The notes under the pieces are model-generated. The model was given only the letters and a program-made list of their open reading frames with translations, made no database searches and had not been told where the DNA came from. The position numbers and the translations under genes were made by a program. A stretch of 64,000 nucleotides of DNA from Argyresthia goedartella (taxonomy: Eukaryota > Arthropoda > Insecta > Lepidoptera > Argyresthiidae). Location: assembly GCA_949825045.1 (NCBI GenBank), contig OX463815.1:33657356-33721355 (forward strand), read 5' to 3'. Positions 20,804 to 31,450 of this stretch are shown one piece after another (position 1 is the stretch's first letter; every line of letters begins with the position of its first letter).

Positions 20804-20929
20804 CTTTCTGAAGTCTGGCTGCAGCACGCATGGCGGCGGCGGCGCATGGTTGGCGCGCTGCAGCTGCGGTGGGCCGGGCGGCGCGCGGCCGGGCGAAGCG
20901 GTCAGGTCGGGCGCCGCTCGGCCGTTGTC
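20804..20929 (-). CDS. Exon A of PDZ gene: Pro-rich exon, most 5' exon found
   Basis: 126-bp exon (42 codons) starting and ending in phase 0. Acceptor TTCTGCTAACAG then GACAAC; donor CAGAAAG then GTAACT. Encodes DNGRAAPDLTASPGRAPPGP, then PQLQRANHAPPPPCVLQPDF and RK. It has no start Met, so at least one more exon lies to the right, perhaps beyond the window. GC-rich against an AT-rich background. The plus-strand open frames here are shadows. Confidence 0.8.
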
Positions 20930-21030
20930 CTGTTAGCAGAACGATGAAAAGGTTAAAATAGAAATTAAATTAACTTACAGTTGTGACTTTCGATGATTAA
21001 TTTATGTGAGTATTTAGTTCAAGACTAACC

Positions 21031-21074
21031 TCCGATTAAGAAATCGGAATTCTCAATTAAGAAATTGAGAATTC
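21031..21074. repeat. Paired hairpins sharing the loop AAGA
   Basis: TCCGATT-AAGA-AATCGGA (21031-21048) overlaps GAATTCTCAATT-AAGA-AATTGAGAATTC (21047-21074). Both stems are perfect. Confidence 0.85.
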
Positions 21075-21129
21075 CACTCAAATACTTAAGTATGGTTTTG
21101 TGTCTGCAGATGCAATAAAAAAGAATGTG

Positions 21130-21660
21130 ATAAAACGAACAAGTACGATATTTTTTTCTTTTCCGCACGACACTTCTCGGTTTTAGTCACTGAAATTCGT
21201 TTTTTAACGTAGACATATACTCCTAGACATTACTCACAATACATACTCAACACAAATGGTAACAGATTAATACGATGGTTTATGAGATGATTTGTCGGGT
21301 TTTGACACAGCGTAAGTAACTAAAGCAAAAAGTTTCATTCATCCGTCGGTATTGTCTTAGAGTCTTTGGCTATTAAGGCATTCGTGTAGAAAATTTCTTA
21401 ACTGAAGAAGAAGAACTGGATGTTTTTAGTGACAGCTTTATAATCAATGTGTCTGATTACAAAACTGTCAGACAGTGAAAGTGCGAGTGACACATCTATG
21501 TAATTTATAGGTCTACTCTACAAAATGTGACTTCGGTATATTACTTTTTTCTACTTTAAGGTAAGTAGTATTGTGATGAATATGCAGCATTGTATATTTT
21601 CTTCCGACCTGTGCCGATCAAAGCCCAGAAGTGTCGAGCGTATACAGAGGGTAGTTTATT
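21130..21660. repeat. Segment shared with 39797-41225 (copy 1)
   Basis: Shared blocks include CTGAAATTCGTTTTT, CTCCTAGACATTACTCACA, AATGGTAACAGATT, GACAGCTTTATAATCAATGT and GTAAGTAGTATTGTGATGAA. This copy is uninterrupted. Confidence 0.8.
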
Positions 21661-21793
21661 AGGACCACCCACCCACTATTCCCGCTCTATTATGTATCGC
21701 ACTTATGTATTATCTTTGTGAATTTCTCAATTCCGAACCCGGTGCTTCAGAAACAGCGAGCTATGCGTTGATGTCCTTTAGCAAATATCTGTA

Positions 21794-23108
21794 CACAGTC
21801 AGGTCATAAGTTCTGTCACACAATAAAAACTTTTGAATTTAGAACGCTGGCCACAAAAAGTTTATTGAATTCGAATTTCGAATTTTTCATGAAAATAAAA
21901 ATGTGTACTTTTTAGAATTTTCCTCATTTTAAAATATGGAGTGGACACTTAAAGAAGACCGTGTCGCAGTTATTGCGTTGCATCGTTGCGGTTACGCGCC
22001 AATTCAGATTTTCGACTTACTGAAAAATTTGAATATAACCAAAAGATTCGATTATCGTACCATAAAACGATACAATGAAGACTCTAGTGTAGATGAAAGG
22101 TCAAGAAGTGGTCGCCCTCGCTCTGTTAGGACTCCAGCAGTGATAAAAGCTGTGAAGGCGCGAATTCAAAGAAATCCTATATGTAAGCAGAAACTGTTGG
22201 CCCTTCAGATGGGGTTAAGAAGGACCACGGTGAAATGGGTGTTAAATGAAGACTTAGGGCTTAGGGCATATCGAAGAAAAACAGGACATCGTTTGGACGC
22301 TCGTTTAATGGACCTGAGACTGAAGAGATGCCGCGCTTTGTTGAAGCGGTACGCGGGAAAAAAGCATCGGGAAATTCTTTTTTCGGATGAAAAAATTTTC
22401 ACCGTGGAAGAGAGCTACAACAAACAAAATGATAAGGTGTACGCACACAGCAGTGAAGAAGCGAGCAACCGTATTCCGCGTGTCCAACGAGGTCATTTTC
22501 CATCCTCGCTCATGGTTTGGTTGGGAGTCTCTTTTTGGGGCTTAACAGGGGTACATTTTTGTGAGAAAGGCGTAAAAACGAATGCAGTTGTGTATCAAAA
22601 TACAGTCCTCAAGAACCTTGTGGAACCTGTTTCTCATACCATGTTTAATAACAGGCACTGGGTATTCCAACAAGATTCTGCGCCAGCTCATAGAGCGAAA
22701 AGCACACAAGACTGGCTGGCGGCGCGTGAAATCGACTTCAACCGGCACGAAGACTGGCCCTCCTCCAGTCCAGATTTGAGTACGTTAGATTACAAGATAT
22801 GGCAACACTTGGAGGAAAAGGCCTGCTCAAAGCCTCGTCCTGATTTGGAGTCACTCAAGGCATCCTTGATTAAGGCAGCCGCCGATATTGACATGGACCT
22901 CGTTCGTGCTGCGATAGACGACTGGCCGCGCAGAATAAAGGCCTGTATTCAAAATCGCGGGGGTCATTTTGTATAAACTTTATTACCATAAGAATCTATG
23001 TTTTATTAAGTTCATTTTGCTATCTTATATCTAAATGTTTACATAAATAATAAAAATGTCCAAATTATTTCATATTGCACATGTGACAGAACTTATGACC
23101 TGACTATG
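21794..23108 (+). mobile_element. Complete maT-type (DD37D) mariner element
   Basis: Left TIR CACAGTCAGGTCATAAGTTC-TGTCACA (21794-21820) and right TIR (23082-23108) are inverted repeats of 27 bp with one mismatch. TA dinucleotides flank both ends (21792-21793, 23109-23110), as expected for Tc1/mariner insertion. It holds one full-length transposase frame. Confidence 0.95.
21936..22976 (+). CDS. maT-type mariner transposase, intact
   Basis: 346-aa DDE transposase that would cut and paste the surrounding element. N-terminal helix-turn-helix DNA-binding region (residues ~1-115). Catalytic residues: D151 in LFSDEKIF, D247 in FQQDSAPAH and D285 in LSTLDYKIW, with 37 residues between the last two, the spacing of the maT clade (Bmmar1-like elements). 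Length is normal for the family, there is no stop or frameshift, and the ATG lies 142 bp inside the left end. The stop is followed by ~130 bp to the right TIR. Intact frame plus nearly perfect TIRs suggest a recent, possibly mobilisable copy. Other frames in this interval are shadows. Confidence 0.95.
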   Translation: MEWTLKEDRVAVIALHRCGYAPIQIFDLLKNLNITKRFDYRTIKRYNEDSSVDERSRSGRPRSVRTPAVIKAVKARIQRNPICKQKLLALQMGLRRTTVKWVLNEDLGLRAYRRKTGHRLDARLMDLRLKRCRALLKRYAGKKHREILFSDEKIFTVEESYNKQNDKVYAHSSEEASNRIPRVQRGHFPSSLMVWLGVSFWGLTGVHFCEKGVKTNAVVYQNTVLKNLVEPVSHTMFNNRHWVFQQDSAPAHRAKSTQDWLAAREIDFNRHEDWPSSSPDLSTLDYKIWQHLEEKACSKPRPDLESLKASLIKAAADIDMDLVRAAIDDWPRRIKACIQNRGGHFV

Positions 23109-23229
23109 TAGAATGTCAAAATTCATCGTAGATTAGTGCTGTCCTTCTATCTGGGAATACTGAAATTCGGAATAAAAAATAAGACTGTCAATTCAAATGT
23201 CGTTATTGTATTTAGAGTAATTGTTGTGT

Positions 23230-23800
23230 CTGTGGAAGTTAGTACTAGATTTGTCGGAAGAGCCTTCACCCTCTGTGGTAGTTAGTAGAAGGTTTCTCGG
23301 AAGAGCCTCACCCCTAGAGAACGAGTCCCCAGGTGGCGAATAGGCGTGCTCGACAGGTTTTCTTTATGATACCTGTAGGGCTGGGGGGGGAAAATACCTC
23401 CCGTGGACCAACAGACCCCTAGCCTAGGGTTATAGGTGGATACCTCAACTGCAGCAGCGGTGGAGAAGTCAGGCTTTGTAACGGCCAAGCTGGAGGAAGA
23501 GGCAACCGATCCGGAATACCGTTAGGTGCAAGTGAAGTTCAACTTGAAAAGCGGCAGTTCCTGCGACAAAACCAGTCCTCTATGTATCGACTTGCTCGAT
23601 CCTGGGGGCCAAGCTGCCAAGCTGGGGATGTGGAGAGGATGTGGATGCTGCGCAAGTCTGCATTTCTTAACTGTATCCCCGGTGACACAGCACTTGTGAA
23701 GAGGTCACTTAGCCCGTGTCGTATGCAGAGCGGCTGTAATAAACATCTGAATAGACGACAAGGCCAAGCATGATGGATGACGTAGTAGGTATGCTATGAG
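23230..23800 (+). repeat. Retroelement-like fragment, probable LINE 5' region
   Basis: GC-richer block with GAACGAGTCCCCAGGTGGCG, CCTAGCCTAGGGTTATAGGT, GAAGTCAGGCTTTGTAACGG and AGACGACAAGGCCAAGCATG. It resembles the 5' part of lepidopteran LINE copies, from memory; no coding domain is visible to prove it. Confidence 0.45.
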
Positions 23801-24407
23801 AACTACGAACTGCAGCACAAATAATAATATCGTAGCAGATATTTTAGCTCATTTGCTGAAGTGTATTCACTCATGTGTATTTAGAACGTACTTAATTGAA
23901 GTTCTTCATAAGTTGACCTTAAAATTTCCCTGAACTGATTAAGATACTTGACAGTTTTATAATTAAAGTACACGGAAGCGCTTTTCCCATTCATTTTATT
24001 TGTTACTTTAGTGAGAAATAATTAAACAACAATATAATACATAGGTGAAGAAAATTGGTGTATTTACAATTATTTTAATTATTACATATAAAGAGTAACA
24101 AAAAAAAAGGTATATAAATACTGAAACCTATTTTCCGTCATCATTATTACTATAAATACATTAGCTCTTTAATAATTATTAAGCTTAAAAAACGATAGAA
24201 AGGTCGGTAGGCACTAAACTTATGTACCAATTAGCATAATGGGAACATACAAAAGAGTGCCCCAAACAGCGAGTGATCAAAGCCGCAAAAGATACATGTA
24301 CAGTATTTATATTCTACTTTGGTTGAAGAGGATTAGACATTGGTTCCTTACAAGAATGAATACAGTCACTCGCTACTCACTCACTTTAGTCCTCTTTGCA
24401 ATTTATA

Positions 24408-25860
24408 CTATCTTGTTTTTTTCCCCAATAAAGAAATAATCAACCATAAACCCGCAGCGAGCCAGCGAGGGTGATGTAAAACATGCGGTGTCATCTGCAA
24501 AGCATGCCAGATGGTTTCGGGGTTGTTTAGGAATGTCATTGATGTAGACCAAAAATTAGGTTGGCCCCAGTACAGAGGCATAGGAAATAAATTTGAGACA
24601 TCATTACCCAAGTGAACACGATATTGCCGGTTACGAAGGAATGACTGGATTAGTCGCACAGTTTCTAGAGGAATATTACTCGATATTAGCTTATGGAGAA
24701 GCCCGTCGTGCCACACCGTATCAAAGGCTTTATCTATGTCCAACAAAAAATCATTTTTATTCATTGCAGTTATACTTGTTCAGATAGAGGAGCAAGTTGT
24801 TGAACTGTGAAGTGGGCTTGGTGAAAGCCAAACTGTTCATTTATTATTGTGAACTCTACATACCTTAAAAGTCTGGGTCGAACCAGATGTTCAAACAATT
24901 TGCTCAAGGAGGATAAAAGCCTTAAGGGATGGTAATGCGATGGGTCTATGTCAGTTTTACCAGGTTTTTTAAGGCAACAATTTTTGTCACTTTCCAGCAT
25001 GATGGAAAGTAGCTGAGGTATAATCAACGATTGACAGGTTTTGTTAGTAGAACATAAAATTTTTAGGGCAGATTTTTCAAGACGAAATTATAAACACCGT
25101 CTTCGCCAGGCGATTTACGCCACTTGATACTGCGGAGATGTTTCCAGACCTCATGTGGACGAATCGGATGGGTAAGTTTACAGGTAGTATGGTTTAGAGT
25201 TTTAACAGAACCTTCAGCATTTCGTGTCGTTTCATCGTCTCTCCATTCCAATGTGAGTACCACATTTTATTGAAAAGCCAATTCATTATTTTTTTAAGAC
25301 TTATGGCTGTAACGGTGTCATCTGGTTTCGTCAACGGGGGAAAAATTGTGGGTTTTTGACTTAATCGCTTTACTACCTTCCAGAGATCTGAATTTGCTTT
25401 ATCTACCTTTGATAATCGAGCATCCCAAAGATCATCATTTTGTTGCATAAGTGCTGTTTTTACAACTGTTTGCAATTTATTTATATGACCACTACTATAT
25501 TTTAATACTATACGATTATTAAGATATTTATCGCGGAATAGATTTTTAGCTGGTTTTTGTTACGTATCCACTTTTTAATTTACTTTGGGACCTTTTTTGA
25601 TGCTGTAGATAAGTCAACGCATGAAACATGCATAACCCGTGCCTGGATAAGTAATTTTGTGACTTTAGCAAGATCGTCATCGATGTCATCGACGGTATTG
25701 TATATTTTACTGACTAACTTCGTTGTCAATGAAGAAGCGAAAACCTGACCACTCCGCTTTAGTGCACTTAAAACATTTTTCTCAAACATGCAATGAAATG
25801 TCGTCATTGCGTGCCTTATAACAGGCTTGGAAAGTAATTTCATACAAAATTGCAGACCTA
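24408..25860 (-). pseudogene. Jockey-like LINE ORF2: linker and reverse transcriptase, broken
   Basis: Minus-strand pieces in order: linker (VDDIDDDLAKVTKLL, then KNLFRDKYLNNRIV and DARLSKVDKANSDLWKVVKR), RT start (KKPGKTDIDPSHYHPLRLLS, INEQFGFHQAHFT) and RT palm (LLDIDKAFDTVWHDGLLHKL, RLIQSFLRNRQYRV). The frame changes at several points; the YxDD box region is lost, and the 3' end runs into unrelated AT-rich sequence near 24400. The endonuclease half lies at 26817-27330, separated by about 950 bp that include another LINE fragment. Confidence 0.8.
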
Positions 25861-26439
25861 GGTCGGGAAGGATTTTCAGTTTATTTTATGCTCAAAGCAA
25901 AAGACATCAACGGGCACACGGAACTTACGATCAGTAGTATTTTAAAACATGAATTTGTTTTTTTGAGTGGTGTATCTTTTATTTCATTGCATATGTTTGA
26001 GAAAAGCATACATAAACTATACCTATGCCTTTGGCCATGAAAAGGGGTTGCCGGCTTCGTATCACCATCCGGCCTCCCTACGGTCGGCAGTCTATACCTA
26101 CTCAGCTGGCAAGCCCTTCTTTCCAGGCGTCTGCAGTAATGTACTATTTTGTTATTTCCATAGCATTATGTCCTAAGGCATACTACTATGAAGACGGGCT
26201 GCTGACATTGAGATCATCTTCATTTTGCAGAAGAGAGTGATCCTATTTATTTATAAACTAGGTAGTAGTCTCTGAGAGATTTATTCAAAGAAACCAACAT
26301 CCTAACAGTTGCAAGTCAATATATCTATGAAAACATAATGTATGTGAGGAAAAATATCTGTTACTTTTAAAACGATTGATAGCAGCCACAATGTGCAAAC
26401 TAGAAATAAACGTAAGCCTACTTTTCCAATGTTCTCACA
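25861..26439. other. Inserted sequence between LINE halves, unclassified
   Basis: Contains CCGGCCTCCCTACGGTCGGC and CAGCTGGCAAGCCC near 26070-26120, possibly a retroposon head. Nothing else recognised. Confidence 0.3.
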
Positions 26440-26760
26440 AAAGTTAGTAGTTCTTTTATGGGACACTGTATACGCTTCCACAATAAAATTCCGCAAGAAA
26501 TACAAAACTTAACTAAAGCTCGATTAAAAAAATGCATAAAGCACACTTTGTTCACAAAGGCCTACTACAAAATTAATGACTTTTTACAAGACACCGACAT
26601 CTGGTATTAAACCAGTTCATTGCACTCTATTTATTATATGCTAATAACTAGGCACCTACCTAATGTTTTATTATGCTAGCTTGATTATGTTATGACGTTC
26701 ATTAAATCTCAAATTTTTTGCTATTATGAATAAAAATCTTTGAACTTGAAAGCTTTTCCT
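26440..26760 (+). mobile_element. LINE 3' end with C-terminal coding remnant
   Basis: Plus-strand codons to the TAA at 26610 read FHNKIPQEIQNLTKARLKKC, then HTLFTKAYYKINDFLQDTDI and WY, a typical LINE C-terminus. The 3' UTR (CAGTTCATTGCACTC...TATGAATAAAAA) recurs at 59440-59595. It is inserted opposite in direction to the flanking Jockey-like halves. Confidence 0.75.
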
Positions 26761-26816
26761 CTTAAAGGCTACAAAAATAAAGACGGGTAAATGATTTTAA
26801 GATAGCGCAGTGGGTT

Positions 26817-27330
26817 TAATTTCATTTATTTCGTGGAAAAATTTTGCTAACGCCAAATCTGGTGTGGATGGATGAAGCTCTGGTCGGTAATATAGGTACC
26901 AGGATAGGTTTGAGTGGAGCATGTAAGACGTCATCGTAATTCATGATAAAGTTAAGAAGTGAGGTTTCAAAAGTTTCTTTTAACACGTTTGGGTGGCGGG
27001 CATTAAAGTTACCGGCTACTACGACATGCGGGCCAATATTTAATAATTTTTCCAAATGTGCTCTTACCATGGGCAAGTTGGGTGACTGATAAAACGATAC
27101 AACTATGGGATTTTGAGCTGACATAATCAACTCAATACCAACTGCCTCAATATGTGATGGATTGGGAATATGAATCCTTCAATGACAGATATCCGACTTT
27201 ATTAATAGAGCAACACCTTGACCAGTACCACTACTGTGTTTGTCTTGGTGATAAGAAGTGAAACCGTGAATTTTTAGAGGGATAGAACTGTTAATCCTTA
27301 TTTCACAACAATATCCACTGAAAAAATATT
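26817..27330 (-). pseudogene. Jockey-like LINE endonuclease domain, broken
   Basis: Apurinic-endonuclease-type domain: HGFTSYHQDKHSSGTGQGVA, then after a stop IHIPNPSHIEAVGIELIM and VVVAGNFNARHPNVLKETF. GNFNARH is the conserved catalytic GDFNxKH-type motif, with Asp changed to Asn in this copy. One nonsense codon lies near 27180. It is probably the 5' part of the LINE at 24408-25860. Confidence 0.75.
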
Positions 27331-27756
27331 TTTGATTAGATCTGTTAGTTAATGTATTTTATGATGGATACTGTCAGCATTCCAGTATTTTTTTTTTGCT
27401 ATTATTGAATGAACTGACCAAGTTGTGATAAAATTAGTATTATTTTATCCACCATTTTAGTACAAGATACTTACTTGATGTTTTTGATAACAGTTAATAT
27501 GCTTAGCATTTCTGCTGTTACGGTATCATTACCACACTTGGCAGGTGCAGATCTAGCAAAGATTGTTCGGCCTTTAGTGGTCTTCGAGGTAGCGGCTTCC
27601 GAGTAAGAGCGTCGATTCAAAAAGCTGGGTCTGGAGTCCGCGTCGTCTTTTATTGTAGTTTTTATGGAGTTTCTCCTGGATTTTAAGTACTAGATGTAAT
27701 TGATGCGCTCTTTGCATTTGCTATAGTTGGCCGGGTGGTCTTCTTTGCAGTTACAA

Positions 27757-28014
27757 CATAATAATAATAGTAATACCTTGGACACTAATCACATACATTG
27801 ATCTAGCCCCAAACTAGAATTCCCTGTATCTTGGGTACTAGACAACGATACACATACTTATATTGATACATATTATACTTAGATAGATAAACAACCATGA
27901 CTAGGGTACAAACATCCGTTTTCATCAAACAAATATTTGCCCCCACCGGGACTCGAAGCCGGGACCCTTGGCTTCGTAGGCAAGGTCACTGCCGACTCGG
28001 CCATTCGGGTCGTC
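27757..28014 (-). repeat. SINE family 2 (tRNA-headed)
   Basis: Inverted copy ending in the head GACGACCCGAATGGCCGAGT; box B GGTTCGAGTCC-like has a change (CGGCTTCGAGT). The tail is (ATT)n. Confidence 0.85.
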
Positions 28015-28021
28015 ATGCCGG

Positions 28022-29515
28022 AACAGATCGATCTATTTTAGGACAATCCTTGGTGGCGTGTTGGTCCGTGCATTTCACGTTTCGTTCTGGCATATGGTGG
28101 TGGTGGTCGTCGCCTATCTGGACTTCCGTAAGGCGTTCGATAGAGTTGATAACGATGCCCTAATGAAGAAATTGTGCGCCATAGGATTAGCCCCAAGGCT
28201 GTTGGTCGTCTTTGCTGACTGCTTGAAATACCGCCAACAGTTTGTGCGACATGGCTGCTTTGAGTCCCAGCCGTACCAAACGCGGTCGCGTGTTAGCCAA
28301 GCCTCTATTCTTGGTCCGTTGTTATTTATCATCATTATAAATGACCTAGAATCTGTGCTAAAATATTCTAAATGCCTACTGTACGCGGACGACCTCAAAT
28401 CAGTACTTCCCATAAAGTCAGAAAATGACTGTAGGCTACTACAGGAAGATCTAGATGCGGTCTATAGATGGAGTGTGAGCAACAAACTCCTATTCAATTG
28501 TGAAAAATGTTGCATAATGTCTTTCACGCGCTCTCCTCGGCCTATTAGCGTGACGTATACACTCGGCGCGGAGTCCTTGACTCGAATGTATTCGATGAAG
28601 GATCTCGGTGTTACGTTTGACCCTAAACTTACATTCCATGAGCACATAGGCACTTTAGCCAAGGAATGCTTTAAAGGATTGGGGTTTGTGATTCGGAATA
28701 GTAAGGGATTCCGTAATCTGGGTGTGGTACAGCTTCTTTACACTGCCCTAGTGAGAACCAAACTGGAATCTAGCTAGGATGTTTGGAATCCACACGAAAG
28801 CTCATACGTCCTTATGCTCGAGAAGGTACAAAAAGCTTTTTTACGATACCTATATAATAGGGAATTTGGGTACTACCCTTATCTCTATCCAACCGCTTTT
28901 ATATTGGGTATGCTTGGATATAACTCACTAGAGGTGAGACGTAACACTGAACAACTTGTGACTGTGTGTCGATTGTTGCGAGGCGACAGTGACTGCGCGA
29001 CGCTTGTCAGTGCGGTATGCGCGTTATTTGTGCCTGACAATTACCTACGCGGGCGCAGGCACCAGCTGCTAGCGGGCGGCTCGCACCGCACGGTGACGCG
29101 CCGGCAGTCTCCTCTTGTCTGGGCGCGGGACAGCCTGAATGCTCTGTTGGCGGCAGCACCACTGAACTATCTGTTTGGTGATGCATGGAGGGACATTGTG
29201 CGAGTGTGTGGCAGGTTCTGCGAGATGATGGAATGACAGTAATGTCAAATTATTACATTGAATTTGTATTTTTATTAATAAATTTAATTGATTTTTGATT
29301 GATGACATATTGTGAATTATAATTTGGATTGTAAATATTTAATTTTATAGTTATTTTTGAATATTGAATCTAATTAATGTGAATCCTATATGTAAGTGTA
29401 AGGAATGTACTTAATCTATTGTCTATGTATATATCTGTAATTTATGTCGATTTGGCCTCGGCTGTCAAGGCATAAATAAATTGTGTTAATAAATAATAAT
29501 AAAAAATACAATCAC
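28022..29515 (+). mobile_element. 5'-truncated LINE (Jockey-group)
   Basis: RT, thumb, C-terminal region and a 3' UTR with AAATAAATTGTG and an A-rich end near 29515. It starts directly after the SINE at 28014. The endonuclease is absent. Confidence 0.8.
28097..29236 (+). pseudogene. LINE reverse transcriptase with a single nonsense codon
   Basis: One frame from about 28097 to 29236. RT motifs in order: VAYLDFRKAFDRVDND, SRVSQASILGPLLFIIIIND and LLYADDLKSVLP (catalytic YADD present), then thumb motif MKDLGVTFDPKLTFHEHI. A TAG at 28775-28777 interrupts the frame, which resumes with DVWNPH, LEKVQKAFLRYLYN and a long C-terminal part to TGA at 29234. The palm loop that normally reads GVPQGS is SRVSQAS here. 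Apart from 5' truncation, the TAG is the only break. Confidence 0.82.
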
Positions 29516-29689
29516 CTTCTGATTTCTGCCACTGGATGGTTGGTGGACAGCATAGGAATCGGAGTCACTGACTTCTTCACGAGGGAGTCCAGTAAATTCG
29601 TTAGCCAATCGAATGATGTTAGTTGTTATTTATTGTCGTGATCTGTAAGGTATTTTGCGTATTGACCAATCACTAGAAATATCACCTTG

Positions 29690-29850
29690 CAAAGCAATTT
29701 GATTTGACCTCGATTCTAATATCAATCGAGATGACGTTCTTTTCGAAATTAAATGTCAATGCCACAATGCCGGTCGTTCCTGAACACATCATAGAGATCT
29801 TATAATATGTGTGTAGATAACGCAATAATGTAACAGTCACATAGAATACA
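29690..29850 (-). repeat. MITE M1 fragment
   Basis: Diverged inverted piece with CACAATGCCGGTC-GTTCCTGAACACATCA and TATGTGTGTAGATAA. Confidence 0.6.
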
Positions 29851-30037
29851 ATTGAATATCAGCTACTTTCCCCCATATCCACGCTATCCAACCTTCCCAC
29901 GCAACAGTTTTCAATTTCTGTCTTCCAGTTAAGTAGGCCTCGAAGAACTCACGTAGTTTCAATGCTTACAACTCCACAGCATAACACCGCGTCCGGTTCC
30001 ACAACCGGAATGCACTCCCCTGTACCCCTCCCTAAAA

Positions 30038-30132
30038 ATGCGAGAGGTCCCGGGTTCGAGTGTGAAGTATCCTAGTGTGGGGCCAGAAGGAATGTATGTG
30101 TCTGTATGTAAATGTTTATTTCATGTTTATGT
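30038..30132 (+). repeat. SINE family 1, internally deleted
   Basis: ATGCGAGAGGTCCCGGGTTC joins directly to TATCCTAGTGTGGGGCCAGA. Confidence 0.75.
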
Positions 30133-30267
30133 TATAATCGTTTTTAATAGTAGTAGTAGTATATATTATAAGTAGTTATTATATTATTATAGTAATTATG
30201 TAATTTATTAATATATATGTATGTACTTATTTATTTCGTTATATTGTTATATATACACATAGGTCCA

Positions 30268-30372
30268 CCCATGCTCAGCAACCTTTCCCATCATAATCTG
30301 GTTTCCTAGAATATATATCTTTATTAGAGATAAGCTCGCCTTTGTACACTGTTTTCATGTAACTCTATTCAT
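30268..30372 (+). repeat. LINE L8-family 3' tail
   Basis: AGAGATAAGCTCGCCTTTGT followed by TTCTTTATTGC. Abuts an inverted tail of the same family. Confidence 0.65.
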
Positions 30373-30375
30373 AGT

Positions 30376-30965
30376 CATATTCTTTATTGCTCAGAAAACA
30401 TAGATAAACAGACAGTTACAATAAATTTTATAGGTAAATGCGAGCTTATCTCTAAAAAGAGATTTCTTCCAGCAAACCTAGGCAAGACAGGAGTGTTTAT
30501 GAAAAAGGACAGTCCTAGTGCGCAATAACTCTTGTTTTTTAATATGATTAGTGTGCAATAAAGAAACTATGAATTGTGAACAAGATACCAAGGACATGAC
30601 ACTTTGAAAGAGACTAAAATATACTAGCCTAGCTGTAGCCACGTCCATGTTTTGTCTGATGTTCCTAACAGCGTAAGCCGCAGAACTCAATATACCAGAT
30701 AGTTTCTAGTTTAGATCTATGAGGGTCCCCACTGCAATTTGCTATCAATGGTTATTCCAAGAATCTTCGTATCATTTTCTTATTCTAACGTGTTGCTGTC
30801 TACCACCAAACTGAATATATGAATATCTTTACGTTGTTTCACCTTAATATTATTTTTACTAAGATTAAATAACCAGCAGTCTTTTTATTGTAACAACTGT
30901 CAATTTTGTAATTATTTATGTGAAAAGACATCATAATACCCTTTATCTACACACGTATCATAAAC
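30376..30965 (-). pseudogene. LINE fragment: RT thumb piece joined to 3' tail
   Basis: Minus strand: KILGITIDSKLQWGP, a break, then LSSAAYAVRNIRQNMDVATA and RLVYFSLFQSVMS, then straight into the GCTGGAAGAAATCTC tail. The C-terminal coding region between them is deleted. Confidence 0.75.
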
Positions 30966-31450
30966 CCTCTTTTACTGCGTACAAAAACCGCACGTTACGA
31001 TCAGCATAATGTTAAACTACTTGTTAAAAACTCATTTCTTATCTGAAAAATTATACATTATGACCATAATGTGTAATTTTTCTGCATATTATGACATTCA
31101 AATTTTGAACGCCGACGCCCGCCTGCGTGCTGCAACTAGTTTGTCTGTGAAGTTGGTACTGACATTCAAATTTCGAACGCCGACGCCCGCCTGCGGCACG
31201 TTGATACTACAGAACAAGCTAAACAACTGCAGAGCCACAATTCCGGTCAAACATGCGGTTCCTGAACACATCAAAGAGAGCTTATGATATGTGTGTGTAG
31301 ATAAACTAGTGTATGTAACTGTACATAATTAGGCATTAAAACTCTCGAGTGATATTATTATGAAACTCGCCTTCGGCTCGTTTCAAAAACCCACTCTCGA
31401 GGATTAATGCCCTCCATTATGTAGCAGTCACATAAACTACTATTAACCAG
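30925..31450 (-). mobile_element. MITE family M1, copy 3 (inverted)
   Basis: Mirror image of 12770-13265: GCATTAAAACTCTCGAGTGA...CACTCTCGAGGATTAATGC with the inner TGAAACTCGCC-TTC-GGCTCGTTTCA stem, and the duplicated TCGAACGCCGACGCCCGCCT block. Confidence 0.82.

Noticed and set aside
20663..20947. Plus-strand open frames over exon A
   Set aside because: They are shadows of the GC-rich minus-strand exon and its tandem copy; the minus strand has matching splice sites and phase.
28058..28096. GTG start of the LINE frame
   Set aside because: Not a plausible eukaryotic start; the LINE is 5' truncated and the bases before ~28097 do not follow RT sequence.
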